Shown in pieces: positions 1 through 12,213 of a stretch of DNA of 64,000 nt (position 1 is the stretch's first letter; the number at the start of each line of letters is the position of its first letter). Both the position numbers and the translations under genes were made by a program. The stretch comes from Polyodon spathula (lineage: Eukaryota; Chordata; Actinopteri; Acipenseriformes; Polyodontidae). Location: the NCBI RefSeq assembly GCF_017654505.1, contig NC_054569.1, positions 1,871,837 through 1,935,836 of the forward strand, given 5' to 3'. The notes below the pieces were generated by a model that was not told the origin of the DNA, did not search any database, and saw nothing but the letters and a program-made list of their open reading frames with translations.

Positions 1-1195
1 CAAAGATGTTACTGTAGTTATGTTTAACAGATGACATGTATTTCCTTTAGTGTTATATATAGGTTAATGTAAACACACTGTTGGTACCATGCTAGTGTTT
101 AACAGTTAATAAACTAAAAATAAAGGTTCCTGTAATATAAAATCCAGATATTTGAGAATGTGTATGAAGATTGAGTTCAAAGCTATCAGGGATTGCCATT
201 AGGCTTCCTGGCACCATAATCTAGAAGAATTATAATCTCCTTCCACCTGGAAATGCTACCCTTTGGGGTAAAACAAAACAAAAAAAACATCAGTGCATAA
301 TGATAAAATTCAATGTGCAATATATTTACCCTTACGCAAACTCTGCTTAAAGAGACCCTTTAATAAATAGACTGTTTATGCTACATAAATTAAATATCTT
401 TTTGAGCCTAGGCCCTATTCAAATAGCACAAACTATTTATTTCAACGTCTGTTTTATTATTAAAACGCAGTTTCATATTCTTGTCTCTTGGCTTATCGAG
501 GAAAGTTGTATGATTTAATATACTATTTTATTCATGGAAACAGGAAAAAATAAAAATCAGTGTTTTTGAAATGAGGCATAACTGAGTGAATAGCTGTTTG
601 TATTCTACAAAGAAATGAGATGCATTCGGGACTTGTTGGCAAAGCCATGTAAGGACTTGCAGCAGTGGCCAGCATTGCTGTACTTGTGTTGTAACTTGTG
701 TTACAAACTGAACCACACTCTCAGGCCTTTGTGTTCCTCCCTCGTAGGCAGGCTTTAGGGGTGTGACATGGACGGGCACAGCAGGGAGCGCTGTACTAAA
801 TAAATCCTATTGTTGACTTACAGAGTGGTATGTATTTTATTTGGTTAGCAGTGTCAGCCCTGTGCTCAAATCAAGGGCATGATGTTTGTTGCTGCACCAT
901 GTGGTTGACATTTAATAGCATCACGTGATAGAATTTGATGACACTCCAAGGAAAATCCGAATAGATCAGTAGGGGTCGTCCATTCCCCTGTTATGTATTT
1001 CTAAAATTCATGTCTTATGAAATCTCATTGTCTGGAGATTAACCCATTATGAGGCCAACCAGGAAAAAGTTGTATACTGTCGCTACTGTTGTAGTGCACT
1101 GCAGTGTGGAGAACTTTTACACATCGTACTGCTGCAATCTGTTTGGTTGAGTAGAGTCATCATGTGAATGTAGAAAAGGCGTACCTGTCGGTTTT
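1..1195. other. Unassigned AT-rich sequence
   Basis: The longest open frame is a minus-strand 83-codon segment at 528-779 with no recognisable similarity. I see no repeat family member or RNA gene. Confidence 0.5.
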
Positions 1196-1548
1196 GGTAA
1201 CACTTTACATTAAGTGTCACTAATTACTGTGTATTTACATAGTACCCACTTAGTAAATGTGCTTAATGTGTACATGTGTTTGCATTTGCATGATATAACC
1301 CTAATCCTAACCCTAACCCTAACCGTAACACTAACACAAATCCTAACCCTAATCATAACCCTAACACTAAACCTAACACTAACCCTAATCCTAACCCCAA
1401 CCCTAACCCCAACCCTAACACTAAACATAACCCTAATCCTAACCCCAACCCTAACCCTAATGCTAACCCTAATCCTAACCCTAACCCTAACCATAACCCT
1501 ACTATGTAAATATACAGTAATTAGAGACACTTAATGTAAAGGGTTACC
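1196..1548. mobile_element. Foldback (inverted-repeat) element with telomere-like core, copy 1
   Basis: The left end GGTAACACTTTACATTAAGT is mirrored by the right end, whose reverse complement reads GGTAACCCTTTACATTAAGT. Matching continues inward through TAATTACTGTRTATTTACATAGT. The core, about 1297-1500, is degenerate CCCTAA/CCCTAAC repeats with CCCCAACCC and ACACTAAC variants. Open frames here are repeat artefacts. The same ends recur at 11889-12213 and 34172-34506. Confidence 0.8.
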
Positions 1549-1600
1549 TCAGTTTCATGTGTGGCTATGGTGCATTTTTTTTAAGTCCTACCCTGAACAG

Positions 1601-1820
<220 letters not shown>

Positions 1821-2619
1821 ACTGCATATGGGTATATTTTTTTTCTTTTTCGCTGAACCTTGCTTATCCTCATTTGACAAATCATGCATCATAGTTTTTA
1901 ATTGCTCCCTCTGGGTGGAATTTGCCTGCAGGCTTTAGCCACGGTGTAAGTTTAAATCTCAAGTGAGAGTATCTTGAATGAGTATAATCATCTTATGGTT
2001 ACCAGACCAACGTAAAGTTTCTCTGGTTGAGAGAGAAATAAGTGTAGCTGTGTAGACACACATCAATATGATTAGAGTCTTAGAGTATAGGACAACTTCA
2101 CAGACAAGCATGCGAAACTGGAAGCAGTAGAAATGGATCCACTGGCTGTAAAGAGGATCCCGACCTTAAACATCCCGGCTCTGATCAGCTTTGGGCTGAG
2201 TCGTTTGGTGCTGTACACAGTTGTATTAATCTTCTGTACTAAAGAACCAATGCCTTAGCTCAAGCACTATGCATAATGAATTAATAATCACAGCACAAGC
2301 TGAATAACTTCTATTAGACTGAAAAAGTCTTAACTGATTTTTAATGGTTGTTATTGTTTTGGATTGATCTGAATATAGCTATATAATGTTTTTTTTTTCC
2401 ATTTGCTTTTTTTTTTTATTCTATCTTGTATTCGTTTCAATTTGACGATAAAATGAGCAGCAAATTGCACTGTTCCAAATTACTCTGTGTTGCAAAACAG
2501 ATCTAAAGGTAGTAATTGTACATACACTGCTGTTTCATTTAGGGTTATAGGTTTATGTTTGGCTTGTCCATTCATATAACAGATCTAAAATATCTATATA
2601 TATATCTATTATATACATC

Positions 2620-2663
<44 letters not shown>

Positions 2664-5170
2664 TATCATATAATATTCAGCAATATTATATATGTGTATA
2701 AATCCTAAAACAATATAAACTACAAATCACTAAATACAGATTGGTTCGGCTGAAATCCTATATCTGTTTCAATCTTGCAAGGTTGCTTAATGCCATTTGT
2801 TATTGTTACACGTGTTTACTATCTTGTGTTCTGGATCACCTTTTTGCTGTTTTTGATTGGATTGTTATTTACCAAGCTATGTCCCATTTCGACGAAATCT
2901 GAAAGCTGAGTCTCTGAAGTGAAGCATTCGAATTTCTGCTGGAAAAGTTTCAGCACGAATCACCGAGCACAAACTTTGCACTCCAACAAAAAGTAATGAT
3001 TATTCGCTGGAGATGGATGTGGTGTCCAGGTTATCGCTCTGTCTTATGGAAAGAGCCAGCTGAATTTGCAGCACCGTTTGCTCTCAGCTGATGCTGCAGC
3101 CCTACAACTCTTGTGTTTCTGTCTCATTTAACAATTCATCAGCTGAACATGATGGTGACAGTACTGGCAGCTCCACCTATCTGTCAACACTTGTCAGAAA
3201 CTCATCAAAACCTAGAGATGAAGCCCAGGCTTGGAATTTCATTAATCCCACCAGCAGGGCAGCCTGATTTAAAATGCTCAGAGAGATAATAAAACTATCA
3301 GGAAAACAGTACCAGTTCTCTTGGGATGTGCTAAAGCATTACACTTAGATTGAGTGACATCATTTTTTACCTTTTCTATTCTTTCGGGAGTCTCTGTGGA
3401 TTTGAAATGTTTTTCTTTTTTTGGTGTTTTTCTTCGTTTCTGTTTCTGACTTCTTTAAGATAAACAGTGGAAGATAAGACGTGCCTCATCCGTAGGCTTT
3501 GAGATTAGCATGCACATGCTTGTTTTTTGTAAAAGACTCAGAGGGGTTTATTAAAAGTAATTATTGATGCCTTGCAAAGAAATGGAAGCATATCGGTTTC
3601 TCAAATTAGTCATTTTTTAGACATACTGTACATTTATCCTTTCATCGCTGTTGACATGTTTTCACATTGTCCGACCCCATAATGGATTCTGAAAACCCAA
3701 CAGTATGAATCATCTTGCGTTACAATGTCTGAAACTATCCACCATACTGCTCCCAGTGACGCTCCTATCTCTTTACCTTTATTCAGTTGCAAACAGCTGA
3801 TATATCTCCAGAGATCCACAACAGTTTGAACCCGGGAGGGGAAAATGTCTGAAGAAAAACTTTTGGACTGCAGGGTCTACACTAACAACTGTGAAAAACA
3901 AGTTTGAAAAACCATTGGGATACCAGTGTATTACCCAGAGGAAATCATAGCAGAACCATTAGAGGACCACACCATTACCACTAATGGCAACATCATGAAT
4001 TCTGAATAACGTCTTGCACAGTGCAACGAATTACCACTGTGTATTGGTTTGATACTACTGTGATAAAGACGGCACATCAAAAAAGAAAGGTTACCTCTCA
4101 TACGAGTGCCCATTAGCACTGGCTTTTGAAGACCATTAGTGAAGTAATGTATATAGGATTCTGTACGCTTGCCATTTTATTTACTTCTGGTGCTTGCTTT
4201 TCTACATGCCACTGCCCTATTTCTCTTCCTAGTATTTTATGCTTACAGATATTCTGAATTTAGAAAGACAAAAGGCGGTCTCAGCATTGTGGTCTAGACA
4301 GACAATGGATGATTCATTACAGCGCAAGCGATATTACAGGAAGATTAAGCTCGGATTTGTTTCATTGCATCTGCTTAATGCTTCCATGCGTTTCATGCAC
4401 TGATTTCATAAGTGACGGTATTTTGAAAAAAAGCTACTTTGTTGTGTAACAAACCACATTGGACCGGATTTATGACATTTACAACAGTCTGAGACAAGTA
4501 AAGTAATCACCCATCACTGTCTGTGGCTCATTGTTTTTGGGCAGACTCGTGCAACTTGGCTAAATCCCGAATTATCTGAGGATTTTCTACAGTGGCCATC
4601 TATTCAAGTAAAATCCTCTTTATTCCCTGCCTGAATTACATTGGAACTGCTCATCTCCAAGAGGATTCATACTCTGGTCAAGACCATTTAGTGAAATGAT
4701 TGAGACTTTAAGTGCGTACAGCAGACATACTCACATCTCACTGTAACAGGCAGAAAGTGTTGGATTAGAAATATCCATGTTTGTCCATGTTTGTAAAGGA
4801 GCGATTAGTTGGCTAGCTCTGTTCTTAGAATGTTCTTAGAATTAAACTTGGTGGCCTGCCTTTCTGCTTTTGTTTGCTTGTTCATTTGTCAATGATACAG
4901 CCAGTTTAAGAGGCATTGCTGAGAGTGCCAGTTGACAAGGTCAGCTTGTACTAATGCTGCTGTTGTCAAATTTATTGGAGCATCATACATGCAGCATTTA
5001 ATAAAACCCATTTTAATCTTCTTTCTGGAACTGAAAACTCTCTGGCTGTTTTCCAGTCACTCAGTCAATCACAATTGCCAGCTTCTGGCAACTTTTGTGT
5101 CATGATAAATTTTGTTAGTTGGGTAATGGAGAATTAATTTGCATTTCAGAAGATGACTTGTGTTTTCCTA
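1821..5170. other. Unassigned sequence, with a small AT repeat and possible conserved non-coding DNA
   Basis: An AT-rich repeat lies at 2590-2665. The stretch 2880-3330 is non-repetitive, of mixed composition and without long open frames. It includes CAGCTG-type motifs around 3058, 3087 and 3141 and may be a regulatory element. Minus-strand open frames at 3634-3819 and 3931-4119 have no recognisable similarity. Confidence 0.35.
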
Positions 5171-5173
5171 GGC

Positions 5174-5200
5174 AAAAAAAAAAAAAAAAAAAAAAAAAAA
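5174..5200. repeat. Poly(A) homopolymer
   Basis: About 27 A in a row, not preceded by any recognisable retroposon body. Confidence 0.9.
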
Positions 5201-5754
5201 TCAGCTTTGTTCTTTCATCTCATGAAACGCCATTGCTCTTTTTTCCTTAATCCCTCAAATGGACCTTCAGGCAGTCAATTTGAAAGCAGTGAGGCGTGAA
5301 GCTGTTCTAATGACGGGTTATTGACCTGTTTTCTGTTTTGACGATGAGGGCAGAAATAACTCCAACAGATCCTATTACTCACAACCAAGGCTCAAGGAAT
5401 CTACCCCAGTCAAAGACCTTTTTGGGGGGGGGGGGCGGGATGCATTTTGAAAGTGTTAAAAAAACGCCCGTCTTTAAGAAATGCTGGTTATATTTTAAAT
5501 CTAAAGCTGTGTATTATATCTAAACATGATATAGTAGGGTTACGCCTTTTAATTTAAGCACCCCACTTTGAATTGTGTGCTACCACCCATATATATTCAT
5601 ATGTATTATTACACATTGAACTGAGGAAATATGGTCTTTTAAAAAGAGCTCAATTCCATAAAAGACACTTAGGGAGCCAACATAGTTCCAAATATTTTAT
5701 AAAGTAAGTTGTAGGAGAGAAATACACACATGAGATTATTATGTCATAAGGTAC

Positions 5755-6280
5755 AGAACTAATAACTAATAATCATTAATAATGCTGTAAGAATGGATTT
5801 TCGATTTTTAAATGCATGCTTAATGAGAACCTCATTAATTAAACCAGGAGAAGCTATTCGTTTACCATTGCAAATATCAGTTAGCCTCTGAGCGTTTCGC
5901 TGATATAAATGCACATGACATCCATTAGAATCATTTATATCCATTACCATTAAATCAATTACAGGGACAGCACAGAGATGTGTGTAAATGACAGGGAAAA
6001 AGTGGATGATTAATATTCTCTGTAGGGGGGCTGAGCTGCAGCTCAAGGTCTGGATGAACCGGCACTTTCTAAACATTATTCATTAGCATCGCTCCTGTTT
6101 CTGTGCTAGAGAGCGTGGGCATGGGTGTGAAAATGAACTGCCCATCAATAATACAAATAGCCTGTTCTTTATTTTGGTAATCAGAGCTGCCTCATACCAA
6201 CTGTTAATTAATGTTGGTCTGCGGGCATGTTTTGTTTATCACTAGGCAGGTGGTATCTGAATAAATATTTATTGGTGTCC
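5755..6280. promoter_or_regulatory. Candidate conserved non-coding element (homeodomain-motif-rich)
   Basis: This is a non-repetitive stretch dense in TAAT/ATTA cores (CTCATTAATTAAACC, AAATCAATTACAG, CTGTTAATTAATG), Sox-like and octamer-like motifs and purine/pyrimidine-balanced sequence. A 105-codon minus-strand open frame (5759-6076) has no similarity to a known protein. The call is inference from sequence texture only. Confidence 0.3.
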
Positions 6281-7555
6281 GGTTGGTAGCTTTGAAGTGT
6301 TTTTGTTGTTCTGCAGCAATACAGCTAGTGATGACTGGGATTTTTTCAGATCAAGTTACAAATGTGTGGCAGGTTTAAGGTTAATTTTACAGGGAGTGTT
6401 GCATCGGCTCAAGAGCTCCCACGGGTTAGGGAGGCAAAATCATAGCGGCGCTCAAAGCAGACGCATATCGAGCTTCTCTTCCAAGGTCTGGTAGCTCACT
6501 GACATCATCTGCAGCGCTCCTTTGTGTAAAGAGGCAACTGTCTTGGTCGTGGGATAAGAGGACTCCCACTGGCCTGATATTGAACTATGTGTCTCAGATC
6601 AAGTTGACTCCACGACAACGTAACCTCAGTAAAGGTCCAGTGCGGTTGCCTTTTGAATCAGTTCAAGGTTCACAGCCTGTGACTTAACACGTTTTTTTTT
6701 TTTCTATATTAAATTGAAAAAAAAAAAAAAGAGAAGCAGTTTCCCGAGATAGCGGCTTCTCAAACTCAATCTGAGAAACTCAAGCACAGCATCTGGGTTC
6801 TGATGGGAGGGCCTAGGGTTCAAAGGCCCAGAGAGCCAACCTTTCAGAAAACGTGTCAAGCAAGTATCAAAGAACTCAGCCCATTGTTTTGGGGTTGTTG
6901 TCAATTTATAAAAAGATACTGTATAAAGAATCTGTACAAGGAAGGTGCCAATCCACCAAAGGCCAGAGGCATTCCAGAAATTGTATTTCCTTCTGTTCGG
7001 GTGGGGGGGGGACGCATAAATGAAAAGTGGAAGTGGAGAGAACCAAGCCTGTGGGCTCGTACAGCAGCTCATTCTCTTCCATTACAAGGACAGACGCAGG
7101 AGCCTGGAAGCTGTTTTCTTTGCTATCTAAAACCTCTATATCACTAGTGTGAACCAGTTCTCTCTTTAGCTTGCATTGCGGTGTGGTGATGAGCATGGAG
7201 ACTCTGCCTGTAAGTGCTGTCTTATGCACTGCAATACAATACATGTTTAAAACAAATATTTAATCCTGGCTAAGACAAAAAAAAAAACAAGTTGTACGAA
7301 GGTCAAATCATATCACGGTATACAGTAGTTAAGCATAGCCAAATGGGTGTTAAAATGTATTACTAATCTTATCAGCACGGTAAAAACATGCCAAGTTAAG
7401 ATGATGGGTGTAATTAAAAATGCTCATTCCTGTATGTTCAGTATTGCTTTGTTTACCATGTAGGATGGAATAATAATTACCCCAACATACTGTGAAGGTA
7501 CTACTACTACTAACGCTATTCCATCAATCTGGCAAACCTTCTGCTGTCTTGGGAT
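6281..7555. other. Unassigned sequence
   Basis: Open frames overlap on both strands between 6704 and 7244. They show no codon signature, domain or splice context that I recognise. A homopolymer T/A pair lies around 6692-6731. Confidence 0.4.
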
Positions 7556-7559
7556 TGTT

Positions 7560-8290
7560 TCCCTTTCTGAAAACTAAAATTGGATTAGCCCCCCACTGCT
7601 GGAAATGACTAATTGAAACTTGTGCATTGCAAGGTTAAACCCATGAATGTCATTGAATTGATTTAGCTTGCTCTTCCACTCTTTGCAAAGCTGATAATTG
7701 CCATTACCACTCAATCTGCTAGCTCGTCGCGTGTCAGCCAGCAAAACTGTAGACGCCACTGTGAATGTAATTTCTTGTAACACCAGGTCTGTAGCTTTGA
7801 TAGCACTGGGTGTTTGCAGGAATCCAATAGGGATTTTAGTTTTTGCAGGGTTTGTGCTTCCTAATGAGCGGCACTGCCTGGAAATTAAACCCCTTGAAAA
7901 AAATGAGTTAATGGCATGTGAAATCATCTGACAGTGAAAAACTGACAAGGTATCCGAGTCTAACATGCGGGTAATTCACATGACAACATTGTGCTAAGTG
8001 ATTATACTTCTTCAGGTGCAGCAGTGGTGCCCTTGAGTCAAATACTTTTTATCACCTTACAGTACCTTTCCAAAAAAAGTGACCGCAGTTGAATGTAACT
8101 TTTTCATCTGCATTGGATAAACACAATGAAAAGTAGTCATTTATTACTGCATTTGCTTTGCAAACCAAGGCAAAACCACACCTTTCTAGCAGTTCAGTTA
8201 TATGCAGGCGAGAAGCTGATGTTATAGATGCCTTAAAATTAAAGTGTGATGCATTCATTAATGCCACCATTGCATTCGTCACTGAAATAA
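7560..8290. promoter_or_regulatory. Candidate conserved non-coding elements (two adjacent blocks)
   Basis: Blocks at 7560-7960 and 8040-8290 are non-repetitive and of higher complexity than the surroundings, with TAATTG/CAATTA motifs. The first block is open on both strands (minus 7574-7966, plus 7698-7931) with no protein similarity, which I read as chance or constraint unrelated to coding. Alignment to other fish or tetrapods at the OPCML/NTM locus would decide. Confidence 0.28.
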
Positions 8291-11010
8291 AACAAATAGC
8301 GACACAATCTAAATGTTAAACTGCAGAAACTGTTGACGAAATGACATCAGTACTGTAATAGCAACACAGCTGTTACAGCAGTGTGACAATACAGGGTTCT
8401 GCCAACAGGTGGCAGCACTCATTCCTATTAAAGTCAATTAACTATGGTTCTGTTTGTGGGTTTTTTTTGTATATTATGATAACGAGCCTAGTTATACGCT
8501 AATAAAACATTTAAATGTGCATTAGTAGTGTAATACAGTAGCTAGCTAGATGGATTGCAGGCTCCTTACCCTGAAATAGGAGGGGGTCTAGGGGTTACTG
8601 TAATATTTCAATGGGTACTTTGTTCATTCCTCCAGTAGCTATCAAAGAGGGATATCATTGCTCTTAGATGTTATGCCAATAAACCTGATTACAGTTAGGA
8701 GCCTGCACCTTATTCCTAGCCTGCCTTGTAGGTCCTGACATGCTACATAATATTGAAGATAAAAGCAACTTGTAACTAATATTAATGAGTGTTTTACACA
8801 GAAAAAAAAGGTTAATAGACCTATTAAGATTTTACACGTCCTTGTTGATTTGTGTGTCTCTTGTTAATAACTCTTGGGTGACGCTGAACTAAAGAAGTTC
8901 TTTAAGTCTGACCCGTACTAAGCACTGTGCAACGTGCAGCACTTTTCAATACTTGAGTCATGCCTGTCCAGATATGATTTGAGTGCATTGCAGTTAACCT
9001 TATTTTGACTTTGAATTGAGATTTATTGCCACAAGACCAGAATGAAAGCTCTTTTTGATTTATTTTTTTAATTGCCTATCATCAGAACGGAGTCCTCAAG
9101 AAAAGCAGCAGGAGCTGAGAAAAGATAATTGAGTCAAGGTTGCATGCAATAGTGCATAGCTAGTGTTTTGAGAGTGTAAAAGCACAAACATCTACCATCT
9201 GTCCCTCGTGGTGATTTTAGTAATAAAAGGCAGGCACAGAGTATTACCTTAATTGGATTGCTAACCACGCCACTGCTATCCAGTCCAGCAGGAAGTGTGT
9301 GCAATTACAAACATGTTATTTTGTTTATCTAATGTAGGCAGTTATCTTCTGTGAAGGGCATTCCTTCCTGGCTGAGGGGAATATTCAACATGCCTTATGC
9401 TGTGAACAGGCCATCTTGAGTCTCCTGCTCCCTATAGGGAGCACTATATCGGGAGCTACTTTCTAGAAAAAGGGTCTAATTTCCAAAAGTAGAGGCTACT
9501 TTGCAAAAGAACCTCCAACCGTCAGGCCTTTGACAGGGTGAAAGTGCTTATTGTATAGTCTTGTCTGTCAAACAGCAAGAAGACATCGTAGATTACACAC
9601 ACACTGTTCTAGTGACCACCTCAGTGGCTCTAATGCATTGTGTTCCACACACATCCATATGAAATCTTAACCCCAATCCCAGCCCTAATGCATCACGCAA
9701 AAGCACTTATTTTAAAGTGTCAGCCCATTGAAGAGCCACTCAAGGCTTGCAGACAATGGACATGAATTACAGAGGCTGTTTCCAAGTGTCAGGAACCTGA
9801 ACTCTTACTTTGATTCCAGGTTAGATTAAGGCTAGAGGTTGGTGTTCTTTTTTTAAAAAATGTATTATTCATGAACATGCGTGTAACTAATGAATTATGT
9901 ATCAGAACTCATTTGATACGCATCACAGATGCATGTGTTACTGACCCCTTATTATTCACAGCATATTAAAAAGGTATTTACGTTAGTAAGCTATGAACAT
10001 TGAAACACATTCTATTTTCACACCAAATATGTCCACCCCAATGATTTGTTCTAGAGATGCAATGCATACCACCTACAGCACTGTGTTATTTATCTTTTTT
10101 TTTTAGCACTGTCCAAAAATATTCAACAAAAAAAGTTTTGCCAATTTGCCTGGCTATTTGCCCAGCCCAGGACCCACCCTTATAAAAGTTATAAATTCGC
10201 ATTGCATTTGAGCAGTTTGCCCATGCTTTTCCTAAAGTTCTACCATAGTTTACAGTGATTGGATAAGCTTTTTTTTATATGGTTTTCCATACCTATCTGG
10301 GCTTTACAATGCTTACATATACTTCACCATGCTTTCACTCTGCAAACTAGAGCCTTTCCTCTTCCTACATCCTGTTTCAGCACTGGGATTCGTGTTGCTT
10401 ACACCCACATTGCATTGTATTCTGCTTATAGAATACGATTTTTGCAATGATCTTACTTTAGAAACTACGGCACACATCGCGTTGGATGGCACCTATCAGA
10501 GTCTGTATTGGAATACAGCTGCAAAGCTCAATCCACAGATATGGGAGCGTGGAAAACACAAAGGAACAGTTTGCTTTAAACCACCGACAGAGTGCTGTAA
10601 TTGACAAGGAAAGAGTGCCGACAGTAAATAAACCCAAACCGCTGTGGATTCTGTTTTATGTGTAATCATCAGTCTCTAACGCATTTTAAGTGTGCGACAG
10701 CGTTCCCTGGGTCCATACCAATGCCATTGTAATCTATCTCTAGGCTGAGCCCTGTGCATTAGCTGCTAAAAAAATAAAATAAAATAAAAGTCAATATGGG
10801 ATCAGATCCCAGCGTGGGTTTCATGAGCTGCTATTTCTGACAGCAGCAAACAATGACAGTTCCGGGTAGATGTTCATTTTAAGAAAGCTTATTATTGTGA
10901 TATGTGACTGGAGAGCTAGTGTCCCATGAGTACATGAAAGTTTAAGTTGATGCTGTAGTTACATCAATATAAAGTGACTATCTCTCAATATTATTAGTTG
11001 TAAGCAGGTT
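8291..11010. other. Unassigned sequence with one dispersed repeat copy
   Basis: The interval contains an ACCATGGTAAA-family copy at about 10203-10345 and a CNE-like block at 9000-9420. No coding segment or RNA gene was recognised. Confidence 0.4.
10203..10345 (+). repeat. Dispersed ACCATGGTAAA-type repeat, copy 1 (degenerate)
   Basis: Shares the order GCTTTTCC ... ACCATAGTTTAC ... ACAATGCTTAC ... ACCATGCTTTCAC with copies at 37506-37692 (opposite strand) and 55917-56105. Confidence 0.6.
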
Positions 11011-11021
11011 TGAACACACAC

Positions 11022-11192
11022 TGTAATGATCCCCCTCCTAGTGGCTGATGGGTTTATAATGCTACCATCAGCATAAGACAAACGCCTTACCAGTTAACTA
11101 AAGAGCAAGCTCTCTTGTTGAGAGGAAAGTACGTGTCTTATGCTGAAGGTAGCGTTATAAACCCATCAGCCACTAGGATGGGGACCATTACA
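11022..11192. mobile_element. Head-to-head pair of tRNA-like SINE-type units forming a large inverted repeat
   Basis: The left arm, 11022-11080, and right arm, 11134-11192, are near-perfect reverse complements (TGTCTTATGCTGA..GGTAGC, ATAAACCCATCAGCCACTAG, ATTACA). Read outward on the minus strand, GCTCTTTAGTTAACTGGTAA resembles a Pol III A box and tRNA D arm, followed by an anticodon-arm-like TGTCTTATGCTGA and a decayed B-box region. The plus-strand unit has a similar layout. The right unit ends in an (ACGCAC)n tail, 11193-11248. tRNA-derived origin is an inference; these are not functional tRNAs. Confidence 0.5.
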
Positions 11193-11248
11193 ACACACAC
11201 GCACACGCACACGCACACGCACACGCACACGCACACGCACACGCACGT
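11193..11248. repeat. (ACGCAC)n microsatellite
   Basis: About eight hexamer copies, directly abutting the right arm of the inverted repeat. Confidence 0.95.
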
Positions 11249-11888
11249 GTTTGCATTCCGACATTTGTGTGGACTTTTCATTGGCTCTCACTATATTTTT
11301 TATTTTCTATTTCTAACTCCAATCAGACAAAACTTCACACAGGGTGAAGGTCGACAACAAGCTAAATATTTTGACCTTTTTTTTTTTTTTTTAGAAGGCA
11401 TAAATCGTTTTTAAAAAGGTGTTTTACAAAGTGAGGATGTTTCCTACAGTTTACTTAATGCGTAGATACCACTGAATGCAGACCATGCTGGAGGTACAGA
11501 GCCTCTTGTGATCTCTGATAGATTTAAACTCAATAATAAAATTAATTGAAAGAAATCCAACGTCAAGTATTAAGCTTTATTTTAATTGAGTTTGAAACTA
11601 AATTAAAACATAATGAATGTGTGTTTTAAAAGCTTGTGCAGCCTTATCTGTAGTGAACACCCACCAGTACCCCAGCCACGTCTTCATTTTTAATAAGAGT
11701 TGTAGTTGCCTGTCATGTAACATGCTGTAGCGCTTGTTAATATATAGAGAATTTCAGTGATCTAGTCTGCATTACATACATCAATGACAGGCAACTAGAA
11801 TTGAAGAGCAGCTGACACACCCATAGACAAAGCACAAAAAACAATTAGAATTCAAAGCTACTTATTTGGTGATCTCTTACAATCATTT

Positions 11889-12213
11889 GGAAACACTTAA
11901 ACTGTGCCTCTAATTACTACGTACCTACATAGTAGTTAGCTGTACTTACACATAATTACAGTGTTGTTATGTATAGTTACAATGTACTTAATGGGTAAAT
12001 CTTTTTTTGCACGATATATATGTAAGTACACAATTGTATCAGAAAAGGGTTAGGGTTAGGTTTAGAGTTAGGGTTGCGAGGGTAGGGATAGGGTTAAATC
12101 ATGCAAAAAAAATTAACTTTTGTAACTAGGCATAATAACAAAGTACACCGGTATTTACCAAGTAGCTGCTATGTAAATGCTCAGTAATTCGAGACACAAT
12201 GTAAAGTGTTTCC
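11889..12213. mobile_element. Foldback element with telomere-like core, copy 2
   Basis: Ends are GGAAACACTT and its complement AAAGTGTTTCC. The arms match for about 120 bases through TACATAGTAG, TAATTACAGTG, GTATAGTTACAA and TTTTTTGCACGAT. The core, 12045-12095, is GGGTTAGGGTTAGG-like. The arms match copy 3 at 34172-34506 closely. Confidence 0.82.

Noticed and set aside
1297..1500. Chromosome end or fusion-type interstitial telomere
   Set aside because: The array is degenerate, short, and enclosed by inverted arms that recur elsewhere, so an element core explains it better.
1210..1534. 106-codon open frames on both strands
   Set aside because: Translation of the degenerate CCCTAA core of the foldback element; the alternating residues reflect the repeat.
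7574..7966. 130-codon minus-strand frame as a gene
   Set aside because: The opposite strand is also open, there is no protein similarity, and no flanking splice sites stood out.
11022..11192. Functional tRNA gene
   Set aside because: The acceptor stem does not pair, the B box is decayed, and the unit is part of an inverted pair.
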